A stretch of 64,000 bases of DNA, taken from assembly GCA_024509875.1 (NCBI GenBank), contig JAMPIV010018785.1:248001-312000 (forward strand), in the 5' to 3' direction. Positions 9,401-19,254 of the stretch are shown piece by piece (the stretch's first letter is position 1; every line of letters begins with the position of its first letter). Source of the DNA: Oreohelix idahoensis (Eukaryota > Mollusca > Gastropoda > Stylommatophora > Oreohelicidae). The position numbers were made by a program, and so were the translations under genes. Under the pieces are notes generated by a model that worked only from the letters and a program-made list of their open reading frames with translations, did no database searches and was not told the DNA's origin.

Positions 9401-11383
9401 TATCCTCAATAAAAAGTTGTTGCAACATCACCTGAAATGCATAGGTCAGGTACAAGACTGTAACTGACGAGAACACGATAAATAACATTAATTGATGATC
9501 TTGATCTGAATTAATCTACCTCAGCCTGATGCAAGGGTAACTTTCATGGAGGCAAAGAGTTTTATCAGAATCAGATACAGAAACAAATGGGATATAGAGC
9601 ATCCTGGTCACACACAAAATGATGCTTACTACCAGCTCAACAGAAGAGAACAAGTGGTAATCTTCAGACTCCGCACTGGCCACAACAGATTGAGATACCA
9701 TCTATTCAACAAGCTAAAGATGGGAACTACCGATCAGTGTAACTGAGGCACTAATAAATTGACTGCTGAATATCGGCTTCAAAGTTGCCCAACATATGCG
9801 GAACAGAGAAAGCGCATACTGCCAACACCAGTACCATTCGTGGAAAAGCTCTACGGAGATTCAAATAGCCTCAAACTGACTACTGCTTTCTTTGAAAACA
9901 TTCAAGTAGACGTCTGAGACTGTACGAAGAAGAAGAAGACGAAGAAGAAGAAGAAAAAGAAGAAGAAGATATGAGTTAGATCATGCACGACAGTTTATTT
10001 ATTGACGCATTCAATATTTTTATGAGAGAAAAATACGATCGAGAGGATGAGGCACATATTAAATTTGAAATACATGAACATACACAATACCAAACTATAC
10101 ATGAGAACCATTAAGTGCTGCTCACATTCGACACTGGGTGAGGCGGTCAAATTAATCCTTATTAAAATTAGGCTCTTGAGTGTAAATAAATACTCTGAGA
10201 AATGTGAACATTTCGTGCAATCATAAAGTGAAAACATAACGATGCATCGAGGAAAGAATAGAAATGAAAGAAATATGTAATGACATATATCGAAATTTAA
10301 TTACAGCTTACATATAATGAGGAACACTTATTTATGAAAACCCTAAAAAAGGGCAGTGACTGTTGAAGTTGTATAACAAAGAACTTTCAATTTTTAGGAT
10401 ACCTGTGTCAAAGAATTCTTATGAACAGGTGAACTTGCAGTATTGATTTTTACATTAATTTGTTTTACATTATGAGGTTGCCAGTTCCCCGCCCCCCACC
10501 CCACCCACTCGTTTAAAAGCCATTTAACAAAATTCTTGTTTGGTCTCAATCGTACTAGTCTTTAATGTACGTTATTAAACCCTATGCACAGTGGGCTGAT
10601 CACCCGCTTGCCAGCCACTCTGATTACGGAAACAACAATTAATTTTTGTTGTACCAATAAACGCCGTTCGGCGTAACGGAACAACAAATAATTTCTTGTT
10701 GCCCTAAGACGCCACTAGGCGTATTGGCCACAGACTGCTTTGTCGGTCAGCGGCTAAGGATGGAAGAAGAAGAAGAAAGAAGATTAAACCCTATGATCCA
10801 TGTGGATAAAGTTTAGTTGAGAGATCATACTTTGAACAAAACCCAAGTCCTCCAGTCTCGGAGCCATATGTAATATACTAATAAATGATAAACCAGCAGA
10901 AGAAAAATCTGCAAGATGAAAGATATCAACGTTTGGCACAACCAAGAATATGATGGACAAATAATGTGACTATGGGCTTTGTCGTGGTGAGAGAAAACTG
11001 TAATAAAATTGAAACTTTTTGAATTACAAAAAAAAAAATTTTTTTTTTAACTTTAAACGACTAAAGCCCTTCCAGGCTCGGCCATAGCTATCACCACTTA
11101 ACGGAATGACACGTTAATAAGAAAACAACTGTGTTAATAATATTAACGCTCAGGTAAGTTATTCAACTACACAGTAAGAAAATAAGAACGTGCATAGTAA
11201 TGCAATTCAGTACTATTTTTTAGTATTTTACAAGAAATTGAAAGTATTCATTATAGCTCCACTTACTTGTCTTGACAATGTCGAAATTATACTTTTAAGT
11301 TTATCCATCTCTTCATTGATAGTGTTCTGGCCCAGTGTCGTCACCATTAAGCAGGCCACAATATGGAGCACCCGAGTGTAAGT
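6236..11383 (-). CDS. Host gene, at least four exons; unrecognised, probably secreted protein
   Basis: Minus-strand exons 11267-11383, 9246-9431, 8862-9014 and 6236-6424 are 117, 186, 153 and 189 nt. All are divisible by three and all join in phase 0. Boundaries follow consensus: acceptors CCCCAG, TTTCAG, TTTTAG and TGTAG; donors GTAAGT, GTATGA, GTAGGT and GTATAC. The 155 readable codons after the first exon have ordinary protein composition with no stops. The first exon has a hydrophobic run (VLHIVACLMVTTLG) followed by NTINEEMDKLKSII, suggesting a signal peptide then a short coiled coil. Later segments include HDHSNYRHTIGQGEGQ, NGVEFRTRHNDYLLRMP and RDYRPFFRPVLCYLEGAW. I cannot name the family. 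The start exon and the 3' exons are not identified. Introns hold SINEs and LINEs. Confidence 0.72.
6656..6831 (+). mobile_element. 5'-truncated LINE tail (family B) with 14-bp TSD
   Basis: The body is 6670-6817, with perfect duplication AAAGTAGTCCCGTA at 6656-6669 and 6818-6831. It encodes only the last codons of a LINE ORF2, including DRAKWRQFVAV and ending ARRHQA plus stop. A short 3' UTR with TTTGCCAGTCAGCGGCCAAGG and an AAGAAGAAG tail follow. The end resembles the tail of the short repeat at 10587-10782. Confidence 0.8.
6855..7046 (-). mobile_element. tRNA-derived SINE-like repeat, minus strand
   Basis: On the minus strand it starts CGTTAGAGCGCTTAATTCCC (A-box-like). Next come GGGTTCGAAAGC (B box, RNA polymerase III) and TAAATGGGTATCTCAC, and then GTTAGGGAAGGCAAAGGC. 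The latter part is repeated inside both LTRs of element E1 (about 25700-25800 and 44670-44770). Boundaries are approximate because no duplication was found. Confidence 0.6.
7047..7626. other. Intronic non-coding stretch
   Basis: Nothing recognised. Short open frames here (7089-7319 plus, 7242-7439 minus) have no domain or splice support. It falls in the intron between exons 8862-9014 and 6236-6424 of the minus-strand gene. Confidence 0.4.
7627..7794. repeat. 40-bp tandem repeat, four copies
   Basis: Units start with TAGTAATTATAAAAGTAGAT at 7627, 7667, 7707 and 7754. The third unit is 7 bp longer because its C run grew to 14. Units are adjacent with no unique spacers, so this is not a CRISPR array. 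Confidence 0.9.
8036..8327 (+). mobile_element. LINE family A copy, 5'-inverted, with 12-bp TSD
   Basis: The body is 8048-8315. The right part (from about 8083) is the 3' end of the family at 1309-2836. It runs from CTGCAGAATGGGAGAAGATC through the last ORF2 codons to AACGACTAAGTAAG. The left part (8048-8083) is the same family in opposite orientation, overlapping the direct part, so CTGCAGAATGGGAG occurs as an inverted pair. Flanks AATGTCAAACAT (8036-8047) and AATATCAAACAT (8316-8327) differ at one base. A 5' inversion joined to a direct 3' end is the hallmark of twin-primed LINE integration. The Trp codon that is TGA in the first copy is intact here. Confidence 0.85.
8567..8690 (-). repeat. 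Dispersed repeat (SINE-like family C), copy 1
   Basis: On the minus strand it contains AAGGCGACTAATATGAGG, GGCAACCTCATCATGTAAAA and CAAATTGCCACAGAAACC. The same words recur at 45962-46040 and partly at 10452-10476, all in the same orientation. The copy lies just downstream of exon 8862-9014 in the intron. Ends are approximate. Confidence 0.6.
8862..9014 (-). CDS. Host gene exon 3
   Basis: A 51-codon exon starting FVLNGVEFRTRHNDYLLRMP and ending EVLAKPTVQEQ. The acceptor is CTTTTAG with a good pyrimidine tract and the donor is CAG/GTAGGT. It joins in phase 0 to exons 2 and 4. The Pro-rich FPPVPPEV segment looks like a linker between two folded parts. Confidence 0.75.
9246..9431 (-). CDS. Host gene exon 2
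   Basis: A 62-codon exon starting VMLQQLFIEDKVRAD (an amphipathic continuation of the coiled coil in exon 1) and ending HTIGQGEGQ. The acceptor is GCATTTCAG and the donor is CAG/GTATGA. The His-rich IHDHSNYRH motif could bind metal, but that is only a possibility. Confidence 0.75.
9546..9970 (+). pseudogene. LINE ORF2 C-terminal fragment with (GAA)n tail
   Basis: The frame from 9546 reads YYQLNRREQVVIFRLRTGHN, then HLFNKLKMGTTDQC. It meets TGA at 9744-9746 where related LINEs have a Cys codon, and continues in frame through AEYRLQSCPTYAEQR and KLYGDSNSLKLTTAFF to a stop at 9915-9917. A GAA-repeat tail follows to about 9970. The RLRTGHN and Cys/His pattern is that of the C-terminus of some RNase-H-bearing LINE ORF2s. 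It lies in the intron between host exons 1 and 2, on the opposite strand. Confidence 0.78.
9971..10573. other. Intronic non-coding stretch with a repeat scrap
   Basis: Mostly AT-rich sequence without recognised content. Positions 10452-10476 carry the TTGTTTTACATTATGAGGTT word of dispersed family C. A minus-strand 80-codon frame (9995-10237) is not supported. Confidence 0.4.
10574..10795 (+). mobile_element. Short retroposon with duplicated hairpin module and 13-bp TSD
   Basis: The body is 10587-10782, flanked by a perfect ATTAAACCCTATG duplication (10574-10586 and 10783-10795). Inside, an approximately 48-bp module occurs twice. Each copy starts with AACAACAA, has TTGTTG in the middle and ends in a CGCC-loop-GGCGT hairpin. 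The tail GTCGGTCAGCGGCTAAGG plus GAAGAAGAAGAAAG resembles the LINE tail at 6670-6817, so it probably used that LINE's machinery. No clear RNA polymerase III boxes are visible. Confidence 0.75.
10796..11266. other. Intronic non-coding stretch
   Basis: Nothing recognised apart from a symmetric A/T run near 11030-11048. It lies between the retroposon and host exon 1. Confidence 0.4.
11267..11383 (-). CDS. Host gene exon 1 (first exon found; N-terminal)
   Basis: A 39-codon exon (TYTRVLHIVACLMVTTLGQN then TINEEMDKLKSIISTLSRQ). The hydrophobic run looks like a signal peptide core. The initiator may lie in an upstream exon joined at the CCCCAG acceptor, or translation may start at the internal ATG at 11347. 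The donor is CAA/GTAAGT, a strong consensus, joining in phase 0 to exon 2. Confidence 0.65.
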
Positions 11384-11433
11384 CTGGGGTATGGAGATGT
11401 ACAGAATGTATATACGACAGTTGCAGTTTCCAT

Positions 11434-12012
<579 letters not shown>

Positions 12013-12286
12013 TGTTTATTCATTCATTTTCTGTCTATAATGCTGCCCATCTTACTTTAGGCCTTCTTCCCGTCCATCTGTCTAATCTATCTTTCTCTCT
12101 TTCAGTTAGTCAGTAAGTGTGTCTGATTAGCTGCCTCTATATCCTCGTGTTCTCCCTCCTGATTATGCATCTATTTAGCCTTACTCGCCATATTCTATTT
12201 TAATTTTCATTCTCAACTGAACAATTATTTTTAGATCTAAAAGTTTTTTATGTTTGGACGTTTTTTTGTTGTTTTTTTTAAATGAA

Positions 12287-12446
12287 GTTTTGGCGAGGCA
12301 CGTCCCGTTCAACCTAGTCGGTTATATTAGGGCGCATCTCCAAATATAAAAAACCTTTAGGTCTGATTTAGGTTGATCTAATCAAGCAGTGAATGATATT
12401 TGGACGTGCGCCCTAATATAACCGACTTTGTTGAACGCCAAAACGA
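12287..12446. mobile_element. Foldback/MITE element, both arms present
   Basis: The left arm includes GTCGGTTATATTAGGGCGCA followed by TCTCCAAATAT. The right arm is its inverted counterpart (ATATTTGGACGT, then GCGCCCTAATATAACCGAC). Outer ends GTTTTGGCG and CGCCAAAAC also pair. The left arm has about 11 extra bases (AGGCACGTCCC) relative to the right. The central loop includes CCTTTAGGTCTGATTTAGG. It is related to the partial copy at 3478-3594. Confidence 0.8.
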
Positions 12447-13179
12447 GGTAAATGTTATTTAAACGAAAAAAAATTTACAACTGAAGTAACGATTTTTGCA
12501 CACGTAATTAAAATAGCAGCCATTGCACAGGTGACAGCGAAATATTACACCCAGTGTGACACAACACACTGACGCTGTAATCAATGACTGAACATTGGAT
12601 TCCTTGTAACTGCTGAGTCTTACTCACCAACAAAAGTATGTTTAGTGTAATTTTTCTTAAAATTAACAATTTGAGTCATATTTCTTTGACATAGACTATA
12701 GAGTTGCTTTTTTTTTAAACTGGTAGAAGATATTTTTTTTTTTAAACAGTAACAAGGCAGTTAACTGCTTTACCTTTTAAACCATTAATATATTTAATTA
12801 GTTATGTTAAAATGAACAAATACAATATATTTTTTTCTTCTAATATGAACGAATAAATTTAGTTTTAACAGCAGAGCTTGGGCCATTTTGTGTTATCATT
12901 TAAATTCTTAACTTTTATTTTTTTGTTAACAAATTTTTTTTTTCTATCATTAGGAGGAATCCGGGTTATTAATATTGCCTTGTATTTTGCTACCATTAGC
13001 AGATATAGCTTTTGTAAATATTACAAAGAACAATTTAACTTTTGCTAGCGTTAATAAAATAAGATTATTTTAATAATTAAAAGAGCATCATCAGAACTTG
13101 CCCTCCTGACCATATCGCTACCATTGTCATTATAGCCTACGTTGTCATGTTCTGTCCATTAACCTTCCTTGGTCTTTAC
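12447..13179. other. AT-rich non-coding stretch
   Basis: Homopolymer-rich sequence. I see no coding frame, RNA gene or recognised repeat. Confidence 0.45.
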
Positions 13180-13446
13180 TTTATTCGTTTATTTATTTCC
13201 CTTCTGCTCCCTGTGGAGCACTTACGACCCAACTAATTCATGCCATCCGTTCAATGCGTTTATGTGTCTTCTTTAATTCTTGTATGCCTGTCTCCAGTTG
13301 CCTTCTCCGTGTGTTTGTCTGTCTCCCTCTAGCCCTCTTACCATGGGGATCCCAGAAAAAGGACTGCCTTGTAATGCTATCGTCAGGTTTCCTCAGTGTG
13401 TGTCCTATCCATCGCCAACGTCTTCCTCTCATCTCTTGTTACGCTC
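13180..13446 (-). pseudogene. LINE ORF2 3'-terminal fragment (family D)
   Basis: On the minus strand the protein begins RGRRWRWIGHTLRKP, then ITRQSFFWDP and GKRARGRQTNTRRRQLE, and ends at an early stop after RIERMA. The remaining codons are frame-disturbed and the copy ends in a TAAA-type tail near 13180-13197. The RRWRWIGH...R...W.P.GKR.RGR signature is typical of the C-terminus of invertebrate endonuclease-RT LINEs. Confidence 0.75.
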
Positions 13447-13452
13447 AGGACC

Positions 13453-13612
13453 AGTGCCAGACTATTTTGCGTCCTAGGCAAGGCTGAGTAATTATTCTGG
13501 TTTCTCACACTTCTCACTCTCTTAACACACTGACACTCTACACTCTTCGCCCCTCTGAGGTCTGCGCCCTAGGCAGCCGTCTAGTTGACCTAATGGTAGC
13601 ACCGGCCCTGCT
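13453..13612. mobile_element. Candidate non-autonomous DNA element
   Basis: The ends CAGTGCCAG (left) and CAGGGCCGG (right, minus strand) are similar and inverted. Both are followed by a CCTAGG-containing stretch (CGTCCTAGGCA and GCCTAGGGCGC). I did not find a convincing TSD, so the call is tentative. Confidence 0.35.
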
Positions 13613-14754
13613 TACATTGGTGCTGGTATTGTTCTTGTAATCACTTCCACATTGGTGACCTTGTAATACTATATCAATTCTTTTGTTCTACGCAAGCACC
13701 CATTAATGAAACCCTGCTCCAACAATAGAAAAATCGCTAACAGTTATTAACAAATACTTTAGAAACATCTTTACAATCAAATTGATTGGCAGGATAATTT
13801 AAGCATCGGAAATATAACAGTAGACCAAAACATGCCAGCAAACAATTCATGTACGCATAAATGAAAGGAGATGGAACTGGATAGATCAAACGTTCGAGAA
13901 GATCAGATGAAATAGATTAGATAGAGAGACTCTTGAATAGAGCTCACAAATGATAAGGACACTTATAAGAAGCTAAAACACACGCTGAAAAGATCACTAG
14001 AAGTGGCAATTAAATTTTAAGAAGAAATATATACTAGAACGACGTGTAGAAGAAAATATAGAATAGAGAAACGTGGAAAAATATTGCCGATGCCCCTGCC
14101 CCATCAAAAACCTAAATCAGAGATTTAATTAATTAATTAGTGTTATGTAAGTTTTACAACGCAAAATACAACAATAACACATAATGTTTTGAAGAAATTT
14201 GTTAAGCTTCTGAGCGTCCTTTGTTTCAAAATGCTGCGGGTGAAGGGCTGTTACCCGAAGTGTACTACTCTAGTTATTGTTAAATAGTAATCCAATGTAT
14301 AACAATATATACGTTACAATGTTTCCTGTCGTTATCACTTTTGCAACAACAATAGTTTATCTATACCGTTATAATCAAAGCAGGCAATCCTCGAAGCAAA
14401 CTGTTTTCCTTACCATCATACCAGAAATCAGCAAAATCTAAACACATCATCCAGAGACACTAACCAGCTTGGGTATTAGTTTGTGTCAATGTTTCATTTA
14501 TCCGCCTTCTGTGTTGGTGAGAACAGCATTGGCTCACGTGATCAGCTCACAACTGCCAGGTGTGTCTTAAATGTTATTGTTACGCTGTGAGCTGCGACCT
14601 GAAACACTCTTTAAGGCAGTGTTTCTTAGCATGTGGTCCACGGACCCCGTAACGTGTCCACGAATCGAGTCTATGTGATCCGTGTACATAACCTAACATT
14701 TTAAATGTAGTGTTTTTTATTATGCATTTATGTACAAATTTTTAAAGGAAGGGA
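13613..14754. other. Non-coding stretch
   Basis: No recognised gene or repeat; moderately AT-rich with short frames only. Confidence 0.4.
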
Positions 14755-15150
14755 CCCTTAAACCTCCACTGGACAATCAGAGTGGCCCATAGTTTTCATA
14801 TGACAATCACAGGTGCCCATAGTCTTCATATGACAATCAAAGGGGCCCAAAGTCGTCATAGGACAATCAAAGGGCCCATAGTCTTCATATGACAATCAAA
14901 GGGGCCCATAGTCTTCATAGAACAATCAAAGGGGCCCAAAGTCGTCATATGACAATCAAAGGGGCCCAAAGTCATCATATGACAATCAAAGGGGCCCATA
15001 GTCTTCATAAGACAATCAAAGGGGCCCATAGTCTTCATAGGACAATCAAAGGGGCCCAAAGTCGTCATATGACAATCAAAGGGGACCATAGTCTTCATAT
15101 GACAATCAAAGGGGCCCATAGTCTTCATAGGACAATCAAAGGGCTCCATC
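14755..15150. repeat. 30-bp minisatellite, about 13 copies
   Basis: Units of 30 bp contain GACAATCAAAGGGGCCCATA followed by GTCTTCATAT, with CATA/CAAA and CTTC/CGTC variants. Because 30 is divisible by three, both strands show 97-100 codon repetitive frames that are not genes. Confidence 0.93.
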
Positions 15151-15315
15151 GCACAATAAAGGTTAAAAAAAGCTGCTTTAAGATAAGATGACTATGTTCA
15201 GGACAGTTAGTGACGACTTCTATAAATGTAGACCGGTAACAACGTATTTAACACATGGGAAAACAAACTTTTTTCTTTAACGAGCGTGTGATACGATGGG
15301 TCCAGAAAGGGAGGA

Positions 15316-15445
15316 AACTCTAGCTGTTTAACAAAGATCGAGACAGGGTTGGTGTTAGATTAACTCTAGCTGTTTAACAAAGCTCAAGACAGGGTTGGTG
15401 ATAGGTTAACTCTAGCTGTTTAACAAAGCTCGAGACAGGGGTGAG
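15316..15445. repeat. 46-bp tandem repeat, three copies
   Basis: AACTCTAGCTGTTTAACAAA starts at 15316, 15362 and 15408, followed in each case by GATCGAGACAGGG-like sequence. Confidence 0.88.
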
Positions 15446-15809
15446 ATTATATCAAGGCTAGCTGTAACGTAAATATGGATAGTCAGTCTGGCCAAATGAG
15501 GCAATATGTCGAACCTTATCTACTGTTGTCGCCATCTACCTTACTTACTTACTTAGTCGTTCCCCTTCTACCGTGAGGTGTAGAGGTTTGGAAGAGAGAG
15601 AGCGCCAGACTATCCTATCGGCTGTCTTCCTCCTGGCCTGGTTCCATTCTAGTCCTCGGTCCTTCAAAGATTGTCTAGTGTTGTCCTCCCAACGGACTCT
15701 GGGTCGTCCTGGGGATCTGGATCACTGGCTCTTTGTGTCCCATGCTTGTCGTGGTAGCCGATCTTCTCCCATCTGCAGACATGGCCAAACCATCTTAGTT
15801 GGGACTGTT

Positions 15810-16421
15810 TTACCTGGGTCTGCAGGGGTGGCATTTTAGGCCTTGACGTATCGTCTGGTTGCGGACCAGGTCTCTTCTTGTTACTTCAACCACCTTCCTC
15901 AGATACCTCATTTCTGAGGTTTGGATCTGGCTTTTATGGGTTGTAGTCATTGCCCATGACTCGCATCCATATGTCAAGACTGGGACATAGGTGGAGCGGT
16001 ATACAGCCATCTTCGTTTTCTTACCAACCTCTCTCTTGCTGAGGAATCCTCGATTTATGGCCTGAAAAAGTCTCTCAGCTGCTGCTTTTCGAGTGGCCAA
16101 CTCTTCTTTGATGCCTCCCTTTCGGTCTATAATAGCTCCGAGATATTTAAAGTGGTCGACCTGCTCCAGGACCTGTTCTCCCAGCTTAATCTGATGTCTT
16201 CTTTCTTCTCGCGATATCACCATGGATTTTGTTTTAGAGCTACTTATGACCATCCCTCTCTTCTCCAGCTCTTCCTTCCAGACTTGCAGGTTGGATTGGA
16301 GATGTGCCTCTGATTTAGCAATCAGGGCAACATCATCAGCAAATGCCAGCTCTGAAATACATACCTGTCTCATCTTCCTGTACCCCACTGAATACTTTCT
16401 TGTTCTCTCCTTACATGACTT
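15810..16421 (-). pseudogene. LINE family A reverse transcriptase, C-terminal part
   Basis: The minus-strand frame contains the ELAFADDVALIAKSEAHL catalytic box and the HFKYLGAIID block. It ends prematurely after RQGLKCHP through a 1-nt deletion relative to the copy at 2540-2560. Its first few codons (to 16442) belong to the E3 LTR, not to the LINE. Confidence 0.85.
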
Positions 16422-17419
16422 TGTGACCGCTTGACCTTTCACGCTAGCATTATCCCTTCTACTTCCACGCTAAGCATTTATATGTGCTAGAAGATGCTAC
16501 ATGTAAGAATAACAGACCTTAAAAGCAAATAAGACGTTTTTACACAAAACGCAGCATTCATTCAAAGTTCAGTTGCCGTTACTGCTCTGACAGGGTAAAC
16601 GTAGGTCAGTCCCAGATAATAATGAATGGGTTTTATAAGCGCGAAAGTGGGAAATGAATGTTTGTGTGATCTGGTTTTTTTTTAATCCTATTGTTAAGTT
16701 GGAAAAGATAACACATGTGAAAATAAAGTCGAAATAACAGAATGTCGTGTGCAAAAAGGTCGAAAAGCTGAGGAGAGGAGTGCAAATGTTAACTATTGTG
16801 TCGTGTGAAAAAAAGGACGGGTCGTGTGAAAAAAGGCGGGAAAAAAGAAGAAATATTATAAATAGAAGAGTTGTGGGCGATAGGTAGCGATTTCAGGACT
16901 TATGATTCCAAGGATACCATGATTTTAGACTAGAGGATTTTTACTGATAGCGTTAGGAGAACTTCGTCTTTGAGGATACCAAGACAAGTTTTTTTTGAGT
17001 AAACAAATCTGTAAATTATTTCTTGTGGATATACATATATTATTCTATCTGGATTGTACCTATATTATTCAGTTGGATTACATATTTTTTCATATCGGAT
17101 AACCAATCATCATTGTGAAATTTACAGTGTTTGTCAAATTACATCAATAAACTCTAATTGAATTTTTCTACATTGCTGTTTGTGGAACTTTACAATAATT
17201 TCTTGTGGATTATACGTTGTTGTGCTGAAACTGTTTTGAGTATCACCAAACTCAAAGGGAAGAACATTCCTGGGTTGAAAAAAAATAACAAAAGGTCAAG
17301 TATTACGATCTCTGGCGGAACGCCAGTTAGCACTTGAACCATCACAACATATGAAGGATTAACTCTGATTACATAAAATCAATATAACTACTAGTGCCGT
17401 ATAAACATACACGGCCACA
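16422..17419 (+). repeat. E3 5' LTR
   Basis: 998 bp, starting TGTGACCGCTTGACC and ending ACACGGCCACA. It contains a TATAAATAGAAGAG box near 16857, a plausible TATA element. It is adjacent to LINE sequence on its left. Confidence 0.92.
16857..16865 (+). promoter_or_regulatory. Candidate TATA box in E3 LTR
   Basis: TATAAATAG occurs in the 5' LTR and is kept as GTATAAATAG in the 3' LTR. Position and sequence fit an RNA polymerase II core promoter, but this is inference. Confidence 0.4.
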
Positions 17420-17431
17420 TATAACACTAAT

Positions 17432-17449
17432 TGGCGCCGTGACCTGCCC
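17432..17449 (+). promoter_or_regulatory. Candidate E3 primer-binding site
   Basis: TGGCGCCGTGACCTGCCC starts 12 bp after the LTR end. The TGG start fits pairing with a tRNA CCA end. The tRNA is not assigned, and the spacing is larger than usual. Confidence 0.5.
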
Positions 17450-17487
17450 TTTTTTTTTGGTGAAGACAGACAGGCATAATCAATAAA

Positions 17488-19254
17488 ATGGATCCAACCC
17501 TAGAACAACAGCAGCAACAACAAGCGTTGTATACGCTACAGCAACAACAGCAACAACAGCAACAGGCGTTATATGCACAGCAGCTACAACAGCAACAGGA
17601 AATGCAGCAGGCAAACGTCCATCCTGCTAACATACCCTTACCTGTAGAGGCCGAACCCACAATGACCGCGTTGCAACGGATAACAGACACGCTATCCAAT
17701 GTAGATCACTATAATAAATATAACCAAATTCGCTCGGTTATAACTCCCTTCACCGGCGATTCTAACACATTTAGGAGATGGCTAATGAACAGACACAGAT
17801 ATACGAGCAACAATACATATTGCCAGAGAGAAGCAGACATCAACAATACATATGGCCGTAGAGAACCAGAGATCAACAATACATATTACCAGAGAAAACC
17901 AGAGAGCCACAATACATATTGCCGGAGTGAATCAGAGAGCACACCACATAACTACAATAGAAGATCCCAGATCAAGTATCGAGACAACAGCAACAACACG
18001 GGTCGCATAGCCACTGTCGACAGCCACTGGAACAGTCTCAATAAAAGATATTGTCGCAAAGCTGTTAGAAATTTTATCAACGGAATCAAACAACAAAAGA
18101 TATGGGAAGTAAATAATGTCACAACGACTGATCAACAAACATGTATGATTACGACAGAAGATGGAATGAGGGTACATATCAGACCAATACAGCAATGGAG
18201 AACACCACCTAACATACATCACCAGGTCGGTTTTGTAACATCAAATGACACACGTTGGGCGCCCATGATTACTAGTCAACCAAGGCCAGACTTACAAACG
18301 AAGAAAACAAAGATCAGTTGTGTTGCGACACAAACAAACGTTGACAGGTCACGTCAGGTCAATGACCCAGAACCACAGGTGAAGAAAACAACTATGATCA
18401 GTGTAGCAACACAAACAGAGAATAGAGCTGCAGTTTCAGCAACACAAACAGATGTTGACCTTAACACTGACACATCATGCAGGCGTATAGGAACAGCAGT
18501 AAGATGGAATCCTATCAAAACAGGTGCACAAGAAGTACAGGACATGGATACATCTTATAGGCGTACAAGAACAGTACAGAAGATGAAACAGGGAGGTGTA
18601 AGCACAGAGGAGATGAAGAAAGCACTAAAAAACGAACTGAAGGGAGCTAAACCTGACACAGTAGTATTAAAATATGTACAGAGATTTCTGGAGAGAAAGT
18701 TTGATACAGACTTATCAGAAAAGAAAGAAGAAATTCGTAGACTTGTGGTGAGAGTAATGGAGGAACTTAATTACTGGGGAATCAAAATAAAGGAAGGAGA
18801 CGTGTTCTCAGATTCGTCATCAAGTTACTCAGACAGTGTATCGTCAGATGAAGAAGATGAGTTAGAATGCACGGAGAAGTGCGAAATGGTAGAAAAGTTG
18901 GGAAAAGAAGTGAGAGAAGAAGTGAATGACACGAGTAAGAAAATGGTTAAAGTGGATGAACCAAACATGGAGGAGTTGAAACCGGTGATAGCAGCCATCA
19001 TAGCAAGGCCTGAGGTTCATTTATCAAGGAGTATAGTCTGGAGACTGCTACAGGAAAAATATCATACAAACTTTCCACAAACAAGAATTGAAATAGATCT
19101 GGTTCTAACAAAAATGTTAGATGTTGAAAACATGAAGAGACACAGAATAGAGCAGGCAAATCGTAATCGAGGTCAGAAAATGAAGAAAAAAAAAAGAGGT
19201 AAGACAGCTTGTGAACGATATGATGCAAGAGGAGTATGTGGAGGACACAGTTAA
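17488..19254 (+). CDS. E3 Gln-rich gag-like ORF with two C-terminal DEK-C-like segments
   Basis: 588 codons from ATG 17488, 68 bp after the LTR. N-terminal residues 7-42 are mostly Gln. Residues 80-100 (RSVITPFTGDSNTFRRWLMN) look like the start of a gypsy-type Gag core. Residues 107-151 carry four NNTY-centred repeats of about 13 residues. A middle part repeats VATQT. Residues about 372-428 (EEMKKALKNELK...FLERKFDTDLSEKKEEIRRLV) resemble a DEK C-terminal domain. An acidic Ser/Asp/Glu stretch follows at 443-462, then a second similar segment at about 493-545. The C-terminus is Lys/Arg-rich with CERYDARGVC before the stop. The frame stays open past the TAA for 18 codons. The DEK-C assignment is pattern recognition only. 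Confidence 0.7.
   Translation: MDPTLEQQQQQQALYTLQQQQQQQQQALYAQQLQQQQEMQQANVHPANIPLPVEAEPTMTALQRITDTLSNVDHYNKYNQIRSVITPFTGDSNTFRRWLMNRHRYTSNNTYCQREADINNTYGRREPEINNTYYQRKPESHNTYCRSESESTPHNYNRRSQIKYRDNSNNTGRIATVDSHWNSLNKRYCRKAVRNFINGIKQQKIWEVNNVTTTDQQTCMITTEDGMRVHIRPIQQWRTPPNIHHQVGFVTSNDTRWAPMITSQPRPDLQTKKTKISCVATQTNVDRSRQVNDPEPQVKKTTMISVATQTENRAAVSATQTDVDLNTDTSCRRIGTAVRWNPIKTGAQEVQDMDTSYRRTRTVQKMKQGGVSTEEMKKALKNELKGAKPDTVVLKYVQRFLERKFDTDLSEKKEEIRRLVVRVMEELNYWGIKIKEGDVFSDSSSSYSDSVSSDEEDELECTEKCEMVEKLGKEVREEVNDTSKKMVKVDEPNMEELKPVIAAIIARPEVHLSRSIVWRLLQEKYHTNFPQTRIEIDLVLTKMLDVENMKRHRIEQANRNRGQKMKKKKRGKTACERYDARGVCGGHS

Noticed and set aside
14856..15191. 97-100 codon repetitive frames on both strands
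   Set aside because: The 30-bp minisatellite period is a multiple of three, so frames stay open without selection.
17427..17699. Cys-rich minus-strand frame opposite the E3 ORF
   Set aside because: It is the complement of the CAG/CAA-rich poly-Gln coding stretch.
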